Part shown: positions 39,602 to 48,592 of the stretch, piece after piece
How the letters are laid out: every line of letters starts with the position of its first letter
Numbering within the stretch: position 1 is the stretch's first letter
Program-made: the position numbers and the translations under genes
The notes under the pieces: model-generated
What the model saw: the letters and a program-made list of their open reading frames with translations, nothing else
The model's database searches: none
What the model was told of the DNA's origin: nothing
NCBI GenBank assembly: GCA_041495205.1
Contig: JBGQCF010000003.1
Span: forward strand, 62,001-126,000
Length of the DNA: 64,000 bases
Direction: 5' to 3'
DNA from: JAHFRG01 sp041495205
GTDB lineage: Bacteria; Pseudomonadota; Gammaproteobacteria; Burkholderiales; JAHFRG01

Positions 39602-40924
39602 CTATTTGCCGGCATAGGGATTGCGGCCATGCTTAAATTGGACTTTGAGGGGCGTGCCCTGCAGCTTGAAAACCTTGCGCAAAGCACCTTCCAGGTAGCG
39701 CCGGTAGCTTTCCGGAACATGGTTTAACGCATTGCCGTGGATCACGATGAGCGGCGGATTCATGCCGCCTTGATGGGCGTAGCGCAGTTTGGGGCGGATG
39801 AGGCCCGCACGCGGTGGTTGTTGCCTTGCGATCAAGGATTGCAGAGCGCGCGTAAGTTTGGGGGTGGGCAGTTTCGTCATTGCCGCTCGGTACGCCGCAT
39901 CCACCGACTTGAGCAGCGCACCCACGCCCTTGCCCTGCAGCGCGGAAATATAATGCACCTTGGCAAAATCCAGAAACCTGAGTTTCCTCGCCATATCGTT
40001 TTTGATTTTCTCGCGCCGCTCCGCGCTCAACCCGTCCCATTTGTTGACCGCCAACACCAGCGCTCTGCCCGCCTCCAGGATAAATCCCGCGATATGCGTA
40101 TCCTGTTCGGCAATATCCTGCTGCGCGTCCAGCACCAGCACGACAACATTGGCGTTCTCCACCGCCTGCAGGGCTTTGATCGTCGAAAATTTTTCGACCG
40201 CTTCATGCACTTTGCCGCGCTTTCTCAATCCTGCAGTGTCAATCAAGGTATAGTTTTTGCCATTGCGCTCAAAATCCACATAAATGCTGTCGCGCGTCGT
40301 GCCCGGCTCGGCGAACACAATGACCCGTTCCTCGCCGAGCAGGCTGTTAACCAGCGTGGATTTGCCCGCGTTAGGACGGCCTACAATGGCGATTTTGGGA
40401 TGCTTGCGCTGTTCGTCGAGTGCTCGCGCGGGCGGCACGTCAGCCAAAACCAACTCGATAAGCTCACTCACACCTTCGCCATGCTCCGCAGATATCGGCA
40501 AGGGGTCGCCCAAACCCAGTTCGAAGAATTCCGCAGCCGCAATATCCCGCGCCATTCCTTCCGCTTTGTTCACCACCAGCCACAGCGGACGCCCGCTCTT
40601 GCGCAGGCTCTCCGCGATGATCTTGTCGCCTGCGTGCAAGCCTTGCCGCGCATCCACCATGAACAGAATCTTGTCGCCCTCGGCGATGGCCTGCTGAGTC
40701 TGTTTCGCCATCTCAGCCAAAATGCCACCTTTGGCCGCCGGCTCGAAACCGCCGGTATCCACCACCAGAAAAGGTTTTATCCCCACCCTGCCGTGACCGT
40801 AATGCCGGTCGCGCGTCAACCCCGGCGCATCGGCAACAATAGCGTCGCGGCTTCTCGTAAGGCGGTTAAACAAAGTGGATTTGCCGACGTTGGTGCGGCC
40901 GACTATGACCAGGGTGGGTTTCAT
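39602..40924 (-). CDS. der: Tandem GTPase Der (EngA)
   Basis: A 440-residue double GTPase needed for 50S subunit assembly. First G domain: GRTNVGKSTLFN near 8, DTGGFEP near 55, NKAEG near 119. Second: GRPNAGKSTLVNSLLG near 182, DTAGLRKRG near 229, NKWDG near 296. The KH-like domain fills 350-440 and ends KHGRNPYAGK. Between bamB and hfq, the conserved order. Confidence 0.97.
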   Translation of the reverse strand: MKPTLVIVGRTNVGKSTLFNRLTRSRDAIVADAPGLTRDRHYGHGRVGIKPFLVVDTGGFEPAAKGGILAEMAKQTQQAIAEGDKILFMVDARQGLHAGDKIIAESLRKSGRPLWLVVNKAEGMARDIAAAEFFELGLGDPLPISAEHGEGVSELIELVLADVPPARALDEQRKHPKIAIVGRPNAGKSTLVNSLLGEERVIVFAEPGTTRDSIYVDFERNGKNYTLIDTAGLRKRGKVHEAVEKFSTIKALQAVENANVVVLVLDAQQDIAEQDTHIAGFILEAGRALVLAVNKWDGLSAERREKIKNDMARKLRFLDFAKVHYISALQGKGVGALLKSVDAAYRAAMTKLPTPKLTRALQSLIARQQPPRAGLIRPKLRYAHQGGMNPPLIVIHGNALNHVPESYRRYLEGALRKVFKLQGTPLKVQFKHGRNPYAGK

Positions 40925-40967
40925 TGCGGAATGGATAATACCGCGGATTAACCGCTCAAGCGCGATT

Positions 40968-42128
40968 TTAGTGCAGCAACTCGACGTTCATGGCGTACAG
41001 TCCGCCATTACGCGTCAGCACCAACAGCCCTTTACTCAATGCGATTGGCGGCGCCGAGACGCGGCCGCCGTCGGTTGCAAGGCGCGCGGCAAACGAACCG
41101 TCCTCACGCGACACAAAATGCACGTAACCATGAAAATCCGCAACCACAATATAACGGCCTAGAGCAAGCGGAGCGGTAATCCTTCGCGCGAACAGTTTGT
41201 CCTGCTTCCACACGCTGGCGCCGCTCACTTTGTCTAGCGCCACCACTGTGCCTTTATCATCGCTCACATACAGGTTGTGCTCATCCAGGGTCAAACCGGC
41301 AATGCTGGAGATATCGCGCGCCCATAGAAGGTTACCGCGCAACAAGTCAAAACACGCGACACGGCCCTGGTATGCGACGGCGCACACCCGTTCGTCATCC
41401 ACAACCGGCGTGCTGGTGATGTCGGTCACCCGTTCCAGTTCAGTGGTTCCGCGCGGCAACGCTACCGTGGCCTCCCAGCCGATGTTGCCATTATTAATGT
41501 CGAGCGCCACCAGCTTGCCTCCGGCGAACCCGGCGAACACGCCGCCGCGGGTTATGGCGACACTGGCAAACGAGCGTACTGTGAGCACAGGCGTATTGCG
41601 CTGGTACACCCATCTGCGCTTGCCGTTCTCCGCGTCCAGTCCGAAAATCCGTCCATCTTCGGTGCGCACCACCACGATGCCTTCCGCGACCTGCGGCGCG
41701 CTCAGAATTTCGCTGGTAAGTTGTGATTTCCAGAGCGCGTAACCTCGATTATCAAATGCCAGCAGCTCGCCTTTTATATTGCCCACCAGAACCAGGTTAC
41801 GCACGGCGCCGACGCCACCGGAAAGCTTGCGCCGGGTATCCACGCGCCAGATCAACTTACCCGTCGCCGCGTCATACCGCAGCAAATCGCCGTATTCATT
41901 GGCGGCATAAACACTATCATCGGCAAAAACCGGGGTGAAGACATAAGCGCCGGATGACCCGATTCCTTTCTGCCATTGAATGCTCGCCTTGGCAGCACGC
42001 TTAAACGCAACCAGCCGCGCCGGTTTGTCCGCCGTATTGTCATCGCCGCCAAATCCTGGCAGGTCGGAGCACGCGCAAAGCACAAGCGCTAGCAACGCGG
42101 TTGCCGCTTTGCGCAACCAGCCGCTCAT
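40968..42128 (-). CDS. bamB: Outer-membrane assembly lipoprotein BamB
   Basis: A 386-residue lipoprotein of the BAM complex, which inserts beta-barrel proteins into the outer membrane. The signal ends in LCAC with Cys20 for lipidation. The rest is an eight-bladed propeller with repeated blade motifs such as GDLLRYDAATGKLIWR, GRIFGLDAENGKRRWVY, GRVACFDLLRGNLLW and GTVVALDKVSGASVW. It abuts yfgM directly. Confidence 0.96.
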   Translation of the reverse strand: MSGWLRKAATALLALVLCACSDLPGFGGDDNTADKPARLVAFKRAAKASIQWQKGIGSSGAYVFTPVFADDSVYAANEYGDLLRYDAATGKLIWRVDTRRKLSGGVGAVRNLVLVGNIKGELLAFDNRGYALWKSQLTSEILSAPQVAEGIVVVRTEDGRIFGLDAENGKRRWVYQRNTPVLTVRSFASVAITRGGVFAGFAGGKLVALDINNGNIGWEATVALPRGTTELERVTDITSTPVVDDERVCAVAYQGRVACFDLLRGNLLWARDISSIAGLTLDEHNLYVSDDKGTVVALDKVSGASVWKQDKLFARRITAPLALGRYIVVADFHGYVHFVSREDGSFAARLATDGGRVSAPPIALSKGLLVLTRNGGLYAMNVELLH

Positions 42129-42758
42129 TTACTTTCCTCCCAGGGCATCCAGCTTGATCTGGATCAAATCACGGTAGTTACTCTTTTTGTCAATTTTTTC
42201 GAACGCCGCTTGGTAGGCGCCGCGCGCCTCCGCTGGTTTGCCCTGGGCGAGCAGCACGTCTCCCTTGAGGTCTAAATAAAACGCGTCATAAGCCGGGCTG
42301 TGTTTGGCTTCCAGCAGCCGCAAGGCCTGAGTGTAATTCTTTTCGTCAAGCAGCATTCCAGCGAGCCTGAGCCGCGCGATGTCCTGCAATTCGTCTTCAG
42401 CTGCGTGGTCGATGACCCACTGCAGCTGCGCCTTGGCGCTTTGCGCGTCGCCAGCCTGGTAATTGACCTTGGCTGCGATCAGCGCCGCGCGCGGCGCGTA
42501 AGCGGTGGAAGAAAATTTGTCAACGAGGGTTGCGGCGACTTCGCGGATTTTCTTCGCATTATTTTCCGGCACCAATTGCTGCAACGCGCCGTAAAGTTCA
42601 GCCGCCTGCTGCGCTTGGGATTGCTGATAATAGCGCCATCCCTGGACGCCCGCCATTGCAACAACAAAAACGATGACGGTGAGGATAACCACCCGCCTGT
42701 TTTCCTTCCACCAAGCTTTCAGCGCGTCTATTTGTTCCTGTTCTTGTAAATCAAACAT
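42129..42758 (-). CDS. yfgM: YfgM-like membrane-anchored TPR protein
   Basis: A 209-residue protein with a cytoplasmic N-terminus (QEQEQIDALKAWWKENRR), a membrane helix about 22-41 and a periplasmic TPR domain (about 50-209; repeats such as AYAPRAALIAAKVNYQAGD, AKAQLQWVIDHA, ALRLLEAKHSPAYDAFYLDLKGD seen in part). E. coli YfgM is an ancillary subunit of SecYEG-PpiD and helps pass proteins to periplasmic chaperones. Overlaps hisS by eight bases and abuts bamB. Confidence 0.93.
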   Translation of the reverse strand: MFDLQEQEQIDALKAWWKENRRVVILTVIVFVVAMAGVQGWRYYQQSQAQQAAELYGALQQLVPENNAKKIREVAATLVDKFSSTAYAPRAALIAAKVNYQAGDAQSAKAQLQWVIDHAAEDELQDIARLRLAGMLLDEKNYTQALRLLEAKHSPAYDAFYLDLKGDVLLAQGKPAEARGAYQAAFEKIDKKSNYRDLIQIKLDALGGK

Positions 42759-44016
42759 GGTGTTTCCTCAGCATATCGGTTAACTCTTTTACTCCGGTGC
42801 GGATCTGTTCGCCTGCTTCGCGCAAGGGTTTAAGGCTTGCTTGCTGTGCCTGCGCTTCGTCGTCTCCGATGATCACGGCAAAGCGCGCGCCGCTTGAGTC
42901 GGCTCTTTTCATTTGCGACTTAAAGCTGCCGCCGCCGCAATGCAGTATCACGCGAATTCCGTAGCCGCGCAGTTCCTCCGCAACCTGAAGCGCGAATTTA
43001 TCAGCCACTTCGCCTTGATGCACCAGATAGACATCCGCAGGCTGCGCGGCGGGCGCGCTGCCCTGCAACAGAGCCAGCAAGCGTTCGATCCCCATGGCGT
43101 AACCGCAAGCAGGTGTGGACTTGCCGCCCAATTGCTCCACCAGGCCGTCGTAACGGCCGCCCGCGCACACCGTGTTTTGTGCGCCCAGTTTATCGGACAT
43201 CCACTCGAATACGGTCAGATTGTAGTAATCCAGTCCGCGCACCAAGCGTGGGGCGATTTCAAATTCAATCCCGGCGTGGCGCAGCAGCGCTTGCAGCTCT
43301 TCGAAGTGCTCGCGGGAGGCCTCATCGAGATCGTCAAGCAGACGCGGCGCGCCGGCGATAATGGGCTGCAATGCGGGATCCTTGCTGTCCAGCACCCGCA
43401 GTGGGTTCCTTTCCACGCGGTTGCGCACCGACTCGTCCAGTTTTTTCCCAAATGAGGCCAGATATTTTTTCAGGCGCTCGCGGTAACGCGCACGACAATC
43501 CACGCTTCCCAGCGTATTGATTCGTAGTTTGATATCCCGCAAGCCCAACTTGTTCCACAGCCACTCGCACATGATGATGTGCTCGGCGTCAATGTCCGGG
43601 CCGGGATAGCCCAGCGCTTCGACCCCTACCTGGTGGAACTGACGGAAGCGTCCCTGCTGCGGGCGTTCGTGGCGGAACATCGGCCCCGTATAATAAAGCC
43701 GTTGCGGGCCCGGATAAAGCAAATTGTGTTGCAACACGGCACGCACGCAGGATGCCGTGCCTTCAGGGCGCAAGGTCAGACTCTCTCCGTTCAGCTGGTC
43801 GGTAAAGGTGTACATTTCCTTCTCAACAATGTCTGTCGTTTCTCCGATCGAACGCACGAAAAGATCGGTCTTCTCCAGGATGGGCGTACGGATATTGAGG
43901 TAGCCGTAACTTTGCAACCAGGCGCGCACGGTATCTTCAACGTATTCCCACAAGTACGTTTGGCTCGGCAGGACATCGCCCATGCCGCGAATCGCCTGGA
44001 TGTTTTTGTCTGTCAT
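42751..44016 (-). CDS. hisS: Histidyl-tRNA synthetase
   Basis: A 421-residue class IIa synthetase. Motif 1 region with GMGDVLPSQTYLW, motif 2 FRHERPQQGRFRQFHQ near 115, the histidine motifs LVRGLDYYNLTVFEW near 262 and AGGRYDGLVEQLGG near 290, motif 3 GYAMGIERL near 308, and the C-terminal anticodon domain. In most betaproteobacteria ispG lies just upstream of hisS; here rodZ is the direct neighbour, 71 bases away. Confidence 0.97.
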   Translation of the reverse strand: MTDKNIQAIRGMGDVLPSQTYLWEYVEDTVRAWLQSYGYLNIRTPILEKTDLFVRSIGETTDIVEKEMYTFTDQLNGESLTLRPEGTASCVRAVLQHNLLYPGPQRLYYTGPMFRHERPQQGRFRQFHQVGVEALGYPGPDIDAEHIIMCEWLWNKLGLRDIKLRINTLGSVDCRARYRERLKKYLASFGKKLDESVRNRVERNPLRVLDSKDPALQPIIAGAPRLLDDLDEASREHFEELQALLRHAGIEFEIAPRLVRGLDYYNLTVFEWMSDKLGAQNTVCAGGRYDGLVEQLGGKSTPACGYAMGIERLLALLQGSAPAAQPADVYLVHQGEVADKFALQVAEELRGYGIRVILHCGGGSFKSQMKRADSSGARFAVIIGDDEAQAQQASLKPLREAGEQIRTGVKELTDMLRKHHV

Positions 44017-44087
44017 TAGATATAGATGGGAAATAACTTCGGATACGACGAATCGTGATCTCTAAGGAATTCCGGTTCCGGAACTTT

Positions 44088-44945
44088 TTACTCCAAAGTT
44101 ATTCGCGCCACGTCAACTTTAGTATATGGTTGCAAATCGACAGGCTTGTCGTTATAAGTGAGCCGCACACCGGCGGCATTGCCCGCCACCAGCAAAAAAG
44201 GCGGGTAACCGCGCACGGTTTGCGTGCTGCCGGCGGGATTAAGCTGCGCGAAAATCGTCCTGCCGTTTTTATCGGTAATTCCAACCCACGTTTCCTCGTC
44301 AAACTCGAGCCTTATTTCGCTGCTCCGGATTTGTTGCGCAACCGGCCTGGCTTCGCCGGTCTGCTCAGGCAGCGGCGTGTCGCCGGGTACAACCGGACCT
44401 GAGGTGCTGGCCTGGTTTGCGGGGCTTGCTGTGTTTGCCGGATTTGCGGGACTTGCAGGCCTTGGTGTAAATTGCGCTACCGGCGTTTTGCTTTTCTGCG
44501 GTTTAACCGCGGCAGATACCGGCTTGGTGCGCGGTACCGATTGCTCTCGATACCACTCGTAGACCAGAAACATTACTCCCAGCGACGCGAATAAAGCAAA
44601 AGCGGCGTAGCTTCGCCATAGATTGTTTTTATTCGAAACGCTCGGGATTTCCGCCACACCCGGCTCGGCTTCGGGAACCTGCGGCATGGGCAGCAAATGC
44701 TCGGTGGGTTTCAACAACGGTTCGGCATCAATCTGCAACAGCTTGGCATAGTTGCGAATGAAGCCGCGCACAAAGGTTATGCGCGGCAGGCTTTTATAAT
44801 CATCTGCCTCCAGCGCTTCAATCTGCCGCACTCCCAGTTTAAGCTGCCGCGCCACATCGGCGACGGAAAGGCCCTGGCGCTGGCGCGCCGCGGAAAGAAT
44901 GCTGCCGGCGCCCGCACTTTTGTTGTCAGCGGCGCCCTCGCTCAT
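44088..44945 (-). CDS. rodZ: RodZ-like cytoskeletal/helix-turn-helix membrane protein
   Basis: A 285-residue protein that links MreB to the cell wall machinery. The N-terminal HTH (about 15-85: SAARQRQGLSVADVARQLKL, then PRITFVRGFIRNYAKLL) faces the cytoplasm, a membrane helix spans about 112-131, a Pro/Ala/Thr-rich linker with repeats of PANPANTASPANQ follows, and residues about 205-285 form the DUF4115 periplasmic domain (LEFDEETWVGITDKNGR). Start overlaps the pilW stop by ATGA. Confidence 0.93.
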   Translation of the reverse strand: MSEGAADNKSAGAGSILSAARQRQGLSVADVARQLKLGVRQIEALEADDYKSLPRITFVRGFIRNYAKLLQIDAEPLLKPTEHLLPMPQVPEAEPGVAEIPSVSNKNNLWRSYAAFALFASLGVMFLVYEWYREQSVPRTKPVSAAVKPQKSKTPVAQFTPRPASPANPANTASPANQASTSGPVVPGDTPLPEQTGEARPVAQQIRSSEIRLEFDEETWVGITDKNGRTIFAQLNPAGSTQTVRGYPPFLLVAGNAAGVRLTYNDKPVDLQPYTKVDVARITLE

Positions 44946-45721
44946 TCGAATCGTCCATAATTGAGCGCCCGGGTTTCGTTGGACTCCGGATATTTCCTGC
45001 GCAATTGCAAAGCGTAGCTGGCCTCAGCGTCGCGGTTGCCGAGCTTGTGCTCGATGCGCACGCCCAGCCACAGGCTCTCCGCTGTCGGAACCCCCACTCG
45101 CATATATTTTACGAGATGCGTCTTGGCCTCGGTGTACTGGCCGCGCTTAAACGACAAGTCGGCCATGTTATAGAGAGCCTGCGGCTGATCCGGACGAATG
45201 CGCAGCGCCTTGCGGAAATACTCTTCTGCGGCTTTTTCATCGCCTTTCTGTCGCATGCAAACGCCTGCATAGGCATAGGATTTCTCCGGCGTGGCATACA
45301 ACGGATTTTTCATTGCCGCCATAAAATATTTGATGGATTGATCCTCGCGCTTGCGCTGGCAAAGGAACCATCCGTAATTGTGGTTGGCGTCGGAATCGAG
45401 CGGATTGAGTCGCAGCGCCTGCTGGAAGTTGCGTTCCGCTTCCGCATCTTCGCGCAATTCCATGTGCACCAGGCCCATGACATTATAGGCGGGAGCATAG
45501 TTGGGATCATCGCGCAACGCTTCTTTCAGTTCCTGCAATGCTATGCCCAGCTGGCCGCGCTCGTAATAGCCCGCACCAAGATCGGTATGAATTTGTGCCC
45601 GTCTCTTCGCATCAGCCGGTTTCGCGGGAGGGCTGTCCTGCGGTGCTGTGGGGGTCGTTTGAGTTTGCTGCACGCAGCCTGCAAGCACCCATAGCAGGCA
45701 GATCAACAGGGTTTTGGTCAA
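44942..45721 (-). CDS. pilW: Type IV pilus biogenesis lipoprotein PilW/PilF
   Basis: A 259-residue outer-membrane pilotin with TPRs, needed for secretin assembly and pilus stability. I set the start at TTG 45721, overlapping the rlmN stop (TTGA) with GGAG upstream; this yields a proper lipoprotein signal (TKTLLICLLWVLAGC). The longer frame to 45799 would bury that signal. TPR units: IHTDLGAGYYERGQLGIALQEL (here LGAGYYERGQ), YNVMGLVHMEL, NHNYGWFLCQR and ALYNMADLSFKRGQYTEA. Standard position between rlmN and rodZ. Confidence 0.92.
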   Translation of the reverse strand: MTKTLLICLLWVLAGCVQQTQTTPTAPQDSPPAKPADAKRRAQIHTDLGAGYYERGQLGIALQELKEALRDDPNYAPAYNVMGLVHMELREDAEAERNFQQALRLNPLDSDANHNYGWFLCQRKREDQSIKYFMAAMKNPLYATPEKSYAYAGVCMRQKGDEKAAEEYFRKALRIRPDQPQALYNMADLSFKRGQYTEAKTHLVKYMRVGVPTAESLWLGVRIEHKLGNRDAEASYALQLRRKYPESNETRALNYGRFE

Positions 45722-46809
45722 AGTGAATTCTCCATGAATGCGACTTTGCGCAATTTGCGCTTGGTCCGATCCTGCACCTCGCCGACCAATTGGCCGCACG
45801 CGGCGTCAATGTCGTCGCCGCGCGTTTTGCGCGTGGTCACCACAATGCCGGCGTGTGTCAGAACGTCACGAAAGCGGCTGATTGCCTCAGGCGTGGAACG
45901 CCGATACCCTGAATCGGGAAATGGATTGAACGGGATCAGGTTGAATTTGCACGGCACATCCTTGACCAAGGCAACCAGTTGGCGCGCCTGTGCAACGCTG
46001 TCGTTAATGCCGTCGAGCATGACATACTCGAAAGTGACGAAATCCCTCGGCGCGGCGGCAATATATCTGCGGCAGGCGGCGAGCAGTTCGCGCAGCGGAT
46101 ATTTTTTATTGACCGGCACCAGAATATCGCGCAATGCATCGTTCGGCGCATGCAGCGATACCGCCAGCGCCACCGGGCAGGCTTTGCTCAAGCGGTCTAT
46201 GCCGGGCACCACACCCGAAGTGCTTAGGGTGACGCGCCGGCGCGATAAACCATACGCGTTGTCATCCAGCATCAAACGCAGCGCGCCTACAACATTGTCA
46301 AAATTCAACAGCGGCTCGCCCATTCCCATCAGCACCACATTGCTGATTACCCGCTTATCCTTAGGATCACGACCAAGCGCTTTGTTTGCCCACCACAGCT
46401 GACCGATGATTTCGGCAGTGCTGAGGTTGCGGTTAAAACCTTGTCTGCCGGTCGAGCAAAAAGTACATTCCAACGCGCAGCCCGCCTGGGTGGAAATGCA
46501 CAGCGTGCCGCGTTCGGCTTCCGGGATGAACACCGCGTCGACGGCGTTGCCGTTGCCCACTTCCAGCAACCACTTGCGGGTGCCGTCGGCCGAAACACTG
46601 GCGGATTTTACTTTAGGCGGCTCGATTATTGCCGCCGCCGAAAGCTTCTCGCGTAAGCTCTTGGCGAGATCGCTCATTTTGGCAAAATCGTTTTCGCCGA
46701 AATGATGTATCCAGCGCAAAAGCTGCCTGGCGCGAAACGGCTTCTCACCGATTTCCTTGCAGAAAGCGGTAAGACGCGTCAAATCATAATCAAGCAGGTT
46801 GACAGGCAT
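45718..46809 (-). CDS. rlmN: Dual-specificity RNA methyltransferase RlmN
   Basis: A 363-residue radical-SAM enzyme methylating C2 of A2503 in 23S rRNA and A37 in some tRNAs. The cluster motif is CALECTFCSTGRQGF near residue 109, with the VLMGMGEPLLNFD segment near 160, SLHAPND near 223, the late catalytic cysteine in VRTRGDDIDAACGQL (here TRGDDIDAACGQL near 343). Its ATG overlaps the ndk stop by one base (TAATG). Confidence 0.97.
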   Translation of the reverse strand: MPVNLLDYDLTRLTAFCKEIGEKPFRARQLLRWIHHFGENDFAKMSDLAKSLREKLSAAAIIEPPKVKSASVSADGTRKWLLEVGNGNAVDAVFIPEAERGTLCISTQAGCALECTFCSTGRQGFNRNLSTAEIIGQLWWANKALGRDPKDKRVISNVVLMGMGEPLLNFDNVVGALRLMLDDNAYGLSRRRVTLSTSGVVPGIDRLSKACPVALAVSLHAPNDALRDILVPVNKKYPLRELLAACRRYIAAAPRDFVTFEYVMLDGINDSVAQARQLVALVKDVPCKFNLIPFNPFPDSGYRRSTPEAISRFRDVLTHAGIVVTTRKTRGDDIDAACGQLVGEVQDRTKRKLRKVAFMENSL

Positions 46810-47234
46810 TAGCGTGAGTGAATCTCCAGCGTTGGGAAAAAATAGGCGATTTCCATCGCGGCGGTTTCCAGGCTGTCGGAGCCGTGTACTGTATTAAGGT
46901 TAATGCTTTGGGCGAAATCCGCGCGCAGCGTGCCCTTGGCCGCCTTTTTGGGATCAGTCGCGCCCATCAACTCGCGGTTGACCTGAATCGCATTGTCCCC
47001 TTCCAGCACCTGCACCATCACCGGGCCGGAGGTCATGAACTCCACCAGGTCATTGAAAAAAGGCCGCTCGCGGTGGATGGCATAAAATCCTTCGGCCTGT
47101 TTGCGGGACAGGTGCAGCATGCGCGCGGCGACGATCTTGAGGCCATTTTCCTCCAAACGGGAATAGATTTTTCCGATGATATTTTTCACCACGCCATCCG
47201 GTTTGACGATGGACAGAGTACGTTCAACAGCCAT
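46809..47234 (-). CDS. ndk: Nucleoside diphosphate kinase
   Basis: A 141-residue enzyme balancing nucleoside triphosphates by phosphate exchange. ERTLSIVKPDGV opens it, and the phosphorylated histidine is H117 in NTVHGSDS. ERPFFNDLVEFMTSGPV and LMGATDPKKA are also standard. First gene of the ndk-rlmN-pilW-rodZ-hisS run; its promoter lies in 47235-47437 with that of the divergent HEAT/TPR gene. Confidence 0.98.
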   Translation of the reverse strand: MAVERTLSIVKPDGVVKNIIGKIYSRLEENGLKIVAARMLHLSRKQAEGFYAIHRERPFFNDLVEFMTSGPVMVQVLEGDNAIQVNRELMGATDPKKAAKGTLRADFAQSINLNTVHGSDSLETAAMEIAYFFPTLEIHSR

Positions 47235-47437
47235 TCACCATCTCCATATAGATTCCGTCAGAGCTATTAAATTCAAGATTAATCTATAAAAATACCATGT
47301 TAGGGCTCTCAAATAAAGCCTTGACGCTTAATTTTTACCGGCCTCTCCCCAAGCCAAAGCCTGGGCCATGGCCAGAATTCCTTCCTCCACGCATAATGCA
47401 CGAATATTGCGCCCACCGCTGTGACAGGTCCTGACTA

Positions 47438-48094
47438 ATGAATACGTTTCCGCGCCTGGTTTTCCGTATGTGTGCGCTGCTGTTGCTGGCCGCCGGGTCT
47501 GCCCCGGCTGAACCGCTGCTTACTCACGAGCAGGCGCTGCAGGATTTGGATCAGCCCTATTCCGAGGCACGCCGCCGCGCGGTTGCCCGCCTGGGCGAAA
47601 TCGGCGTGATGAGCGACACGCCGGCGCTGCTCAAGCGCCTGCGCGATAGCGACGGGTTCACCCGCAAGCTCGCGGAAAACGTCCTATGGCAGGTATGGAG
47701 CCGCTCCGGCGATGAAAAGATCGACGCCCTGTTGCAGCAGGGCGTCGCGCAAATGCAGGAAGGCCCGGTGCGACTGGCGCTCGCGACATTCAACAAAATC
47801 ATCGAGCTCAAGCCGGATTTCGCCGAAGGCTGGAACAAGCGCGCCACGCTTTATTTCATCATGGGCGAATATGAGAAATCGCTCCGCGATTGCGATGAAG
47901 TAATGAAAAGCAATCCCTATCACTTCGGCGCGCTCGCCGGCTACGGCCAGATTTATTCGCGGCTTGACCGGCCGGAACTCGCGCTCGAGTATTTCCGCCG
48001 CGCACTCGAACTCAATCCTAACCTGCACGGCGTCGCACTTGCTATCAAAAAACTGGAACGGGAAATGGGCGAGAAACGCAAGCGCACCATTTGA
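47438..48094 (+). CDS. Exported protein with HEAT-like and TPR repeats
   Basis: A 218-residue protein with a signal peptide cut near residue 25 (GSAPAE). Residues about 30-90 look like a HEAT-type helical repeat (EARRRAVARLGEIGVMSDTPALLKRL, here AVARLGEIG and LLKRLRDSDG), and 93-205 are three TPRs (ALATFNKIIELKPDFAEGWNKRA, here KPDFAEGWNKRATLYF, then GEYEKSLRDCDEVMKSNP and LALEYFRRALELNP). Probably periplasmic; a protein-protein adaptor by fold. Partner unknown. Divergent from ndk. Confidence 0.8.
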   Translation: MNTFPRLVFRMCALLLLAAGSAPAEPLLTHEQALQDLDQPYSEARRRAVARLGEIGVMSDTPALLKRLRDSDGFTRKLAENVLWQVWSRSGDEKIDALLQQGVAQMQEGPVRLALATFNKIIELKPDFAEGWNKRATLYFIMGEYEKSLRDCDEVMKSNPYHFGALAGYGQIYSRLDRPELALEYFRRALELNPNLHGVALAIKKLEREMGEKRKRTI

Positions 48095-48152
48095 TTTATC
48101 GAACGACGTGCGCGCATATCATTTAATTCGCGAGCGGCCACCGAAGGCGGAT

Positions 48153-48551
48153 TTAAAAAGTCACTCCGGCAAAAGCAAGCAGGCAAAGAATCGCGGCGGT
48201 GATTATAGTGAACCAGCTTGAAAACGTTCCGACAAAGCGTCCCCGGGACATGCCTGAGGACGCGCCCAATCCCTGCGCATGCCATACCCTCCCTCCCAGC
48301 AGCGCAAGGCCCAGCACATGCACCATCCATGCGCTGAAACCCGCAAGCTCAACGAAAAGAATCAGCAACAACGCGATTGGCACGTATTCCACAAAATTGC
48401 CCTGCACGCGGATTGCGCGCGCCAAATGGGCATGGCCGCCGTCGCCGATACCCACTTTATATTTCATGCGGTAATTCACCACACGATACGAAAGATAAAC
48501 CAGGATCAGACCCAGAAATGCGGCATACAGAAGAACAATCTTCGGCATCAT
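48153..48551 (-). CDS. MAPEG-family membrane protein
   Basis: A 132-residue integral membrane protein with four helices (about 4-23, 57-74, 78-90 and 108-127). The motif HLARAIRVQGNFVEYVPIALLL matches bacterial MAPEG proteins (YecN-like), with conserved Arg, Asn-x-x-Glu and a GRVWHAQG loop. Family members act on glutathione and lipid substrates, but bacterial functions are largely untested. AGGAGG precedes the two adjacent ATGs (48551, 48548). Confidence 0.87.
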   Translation of the reverse strand: MMPKIVLLYAAFLGLILVYLSYRVVNYRMKYKVGIGDGGHAHLARAIRVQGNFVEYVPIALLLILFVELAGFSAWMVHVLGLALLGGRVWHAQGLGASSGMSRGRFVGTFSSWFTIITAAILCLLAFAGVTF

Positions 48552-48592
48552 GACGAGCCTCCTCTCTTAAAATTTTTCACAAGAAACTTTGG

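Noticed and set aside
44400..44480. Tandem repeat in rodZ coding for PAN/TASPAN units
   Set aside because: It is the low-complexity linker between membrane helix and periplasmic domain, usual in RodZ; not a mobile or CRISPR-type repeat.
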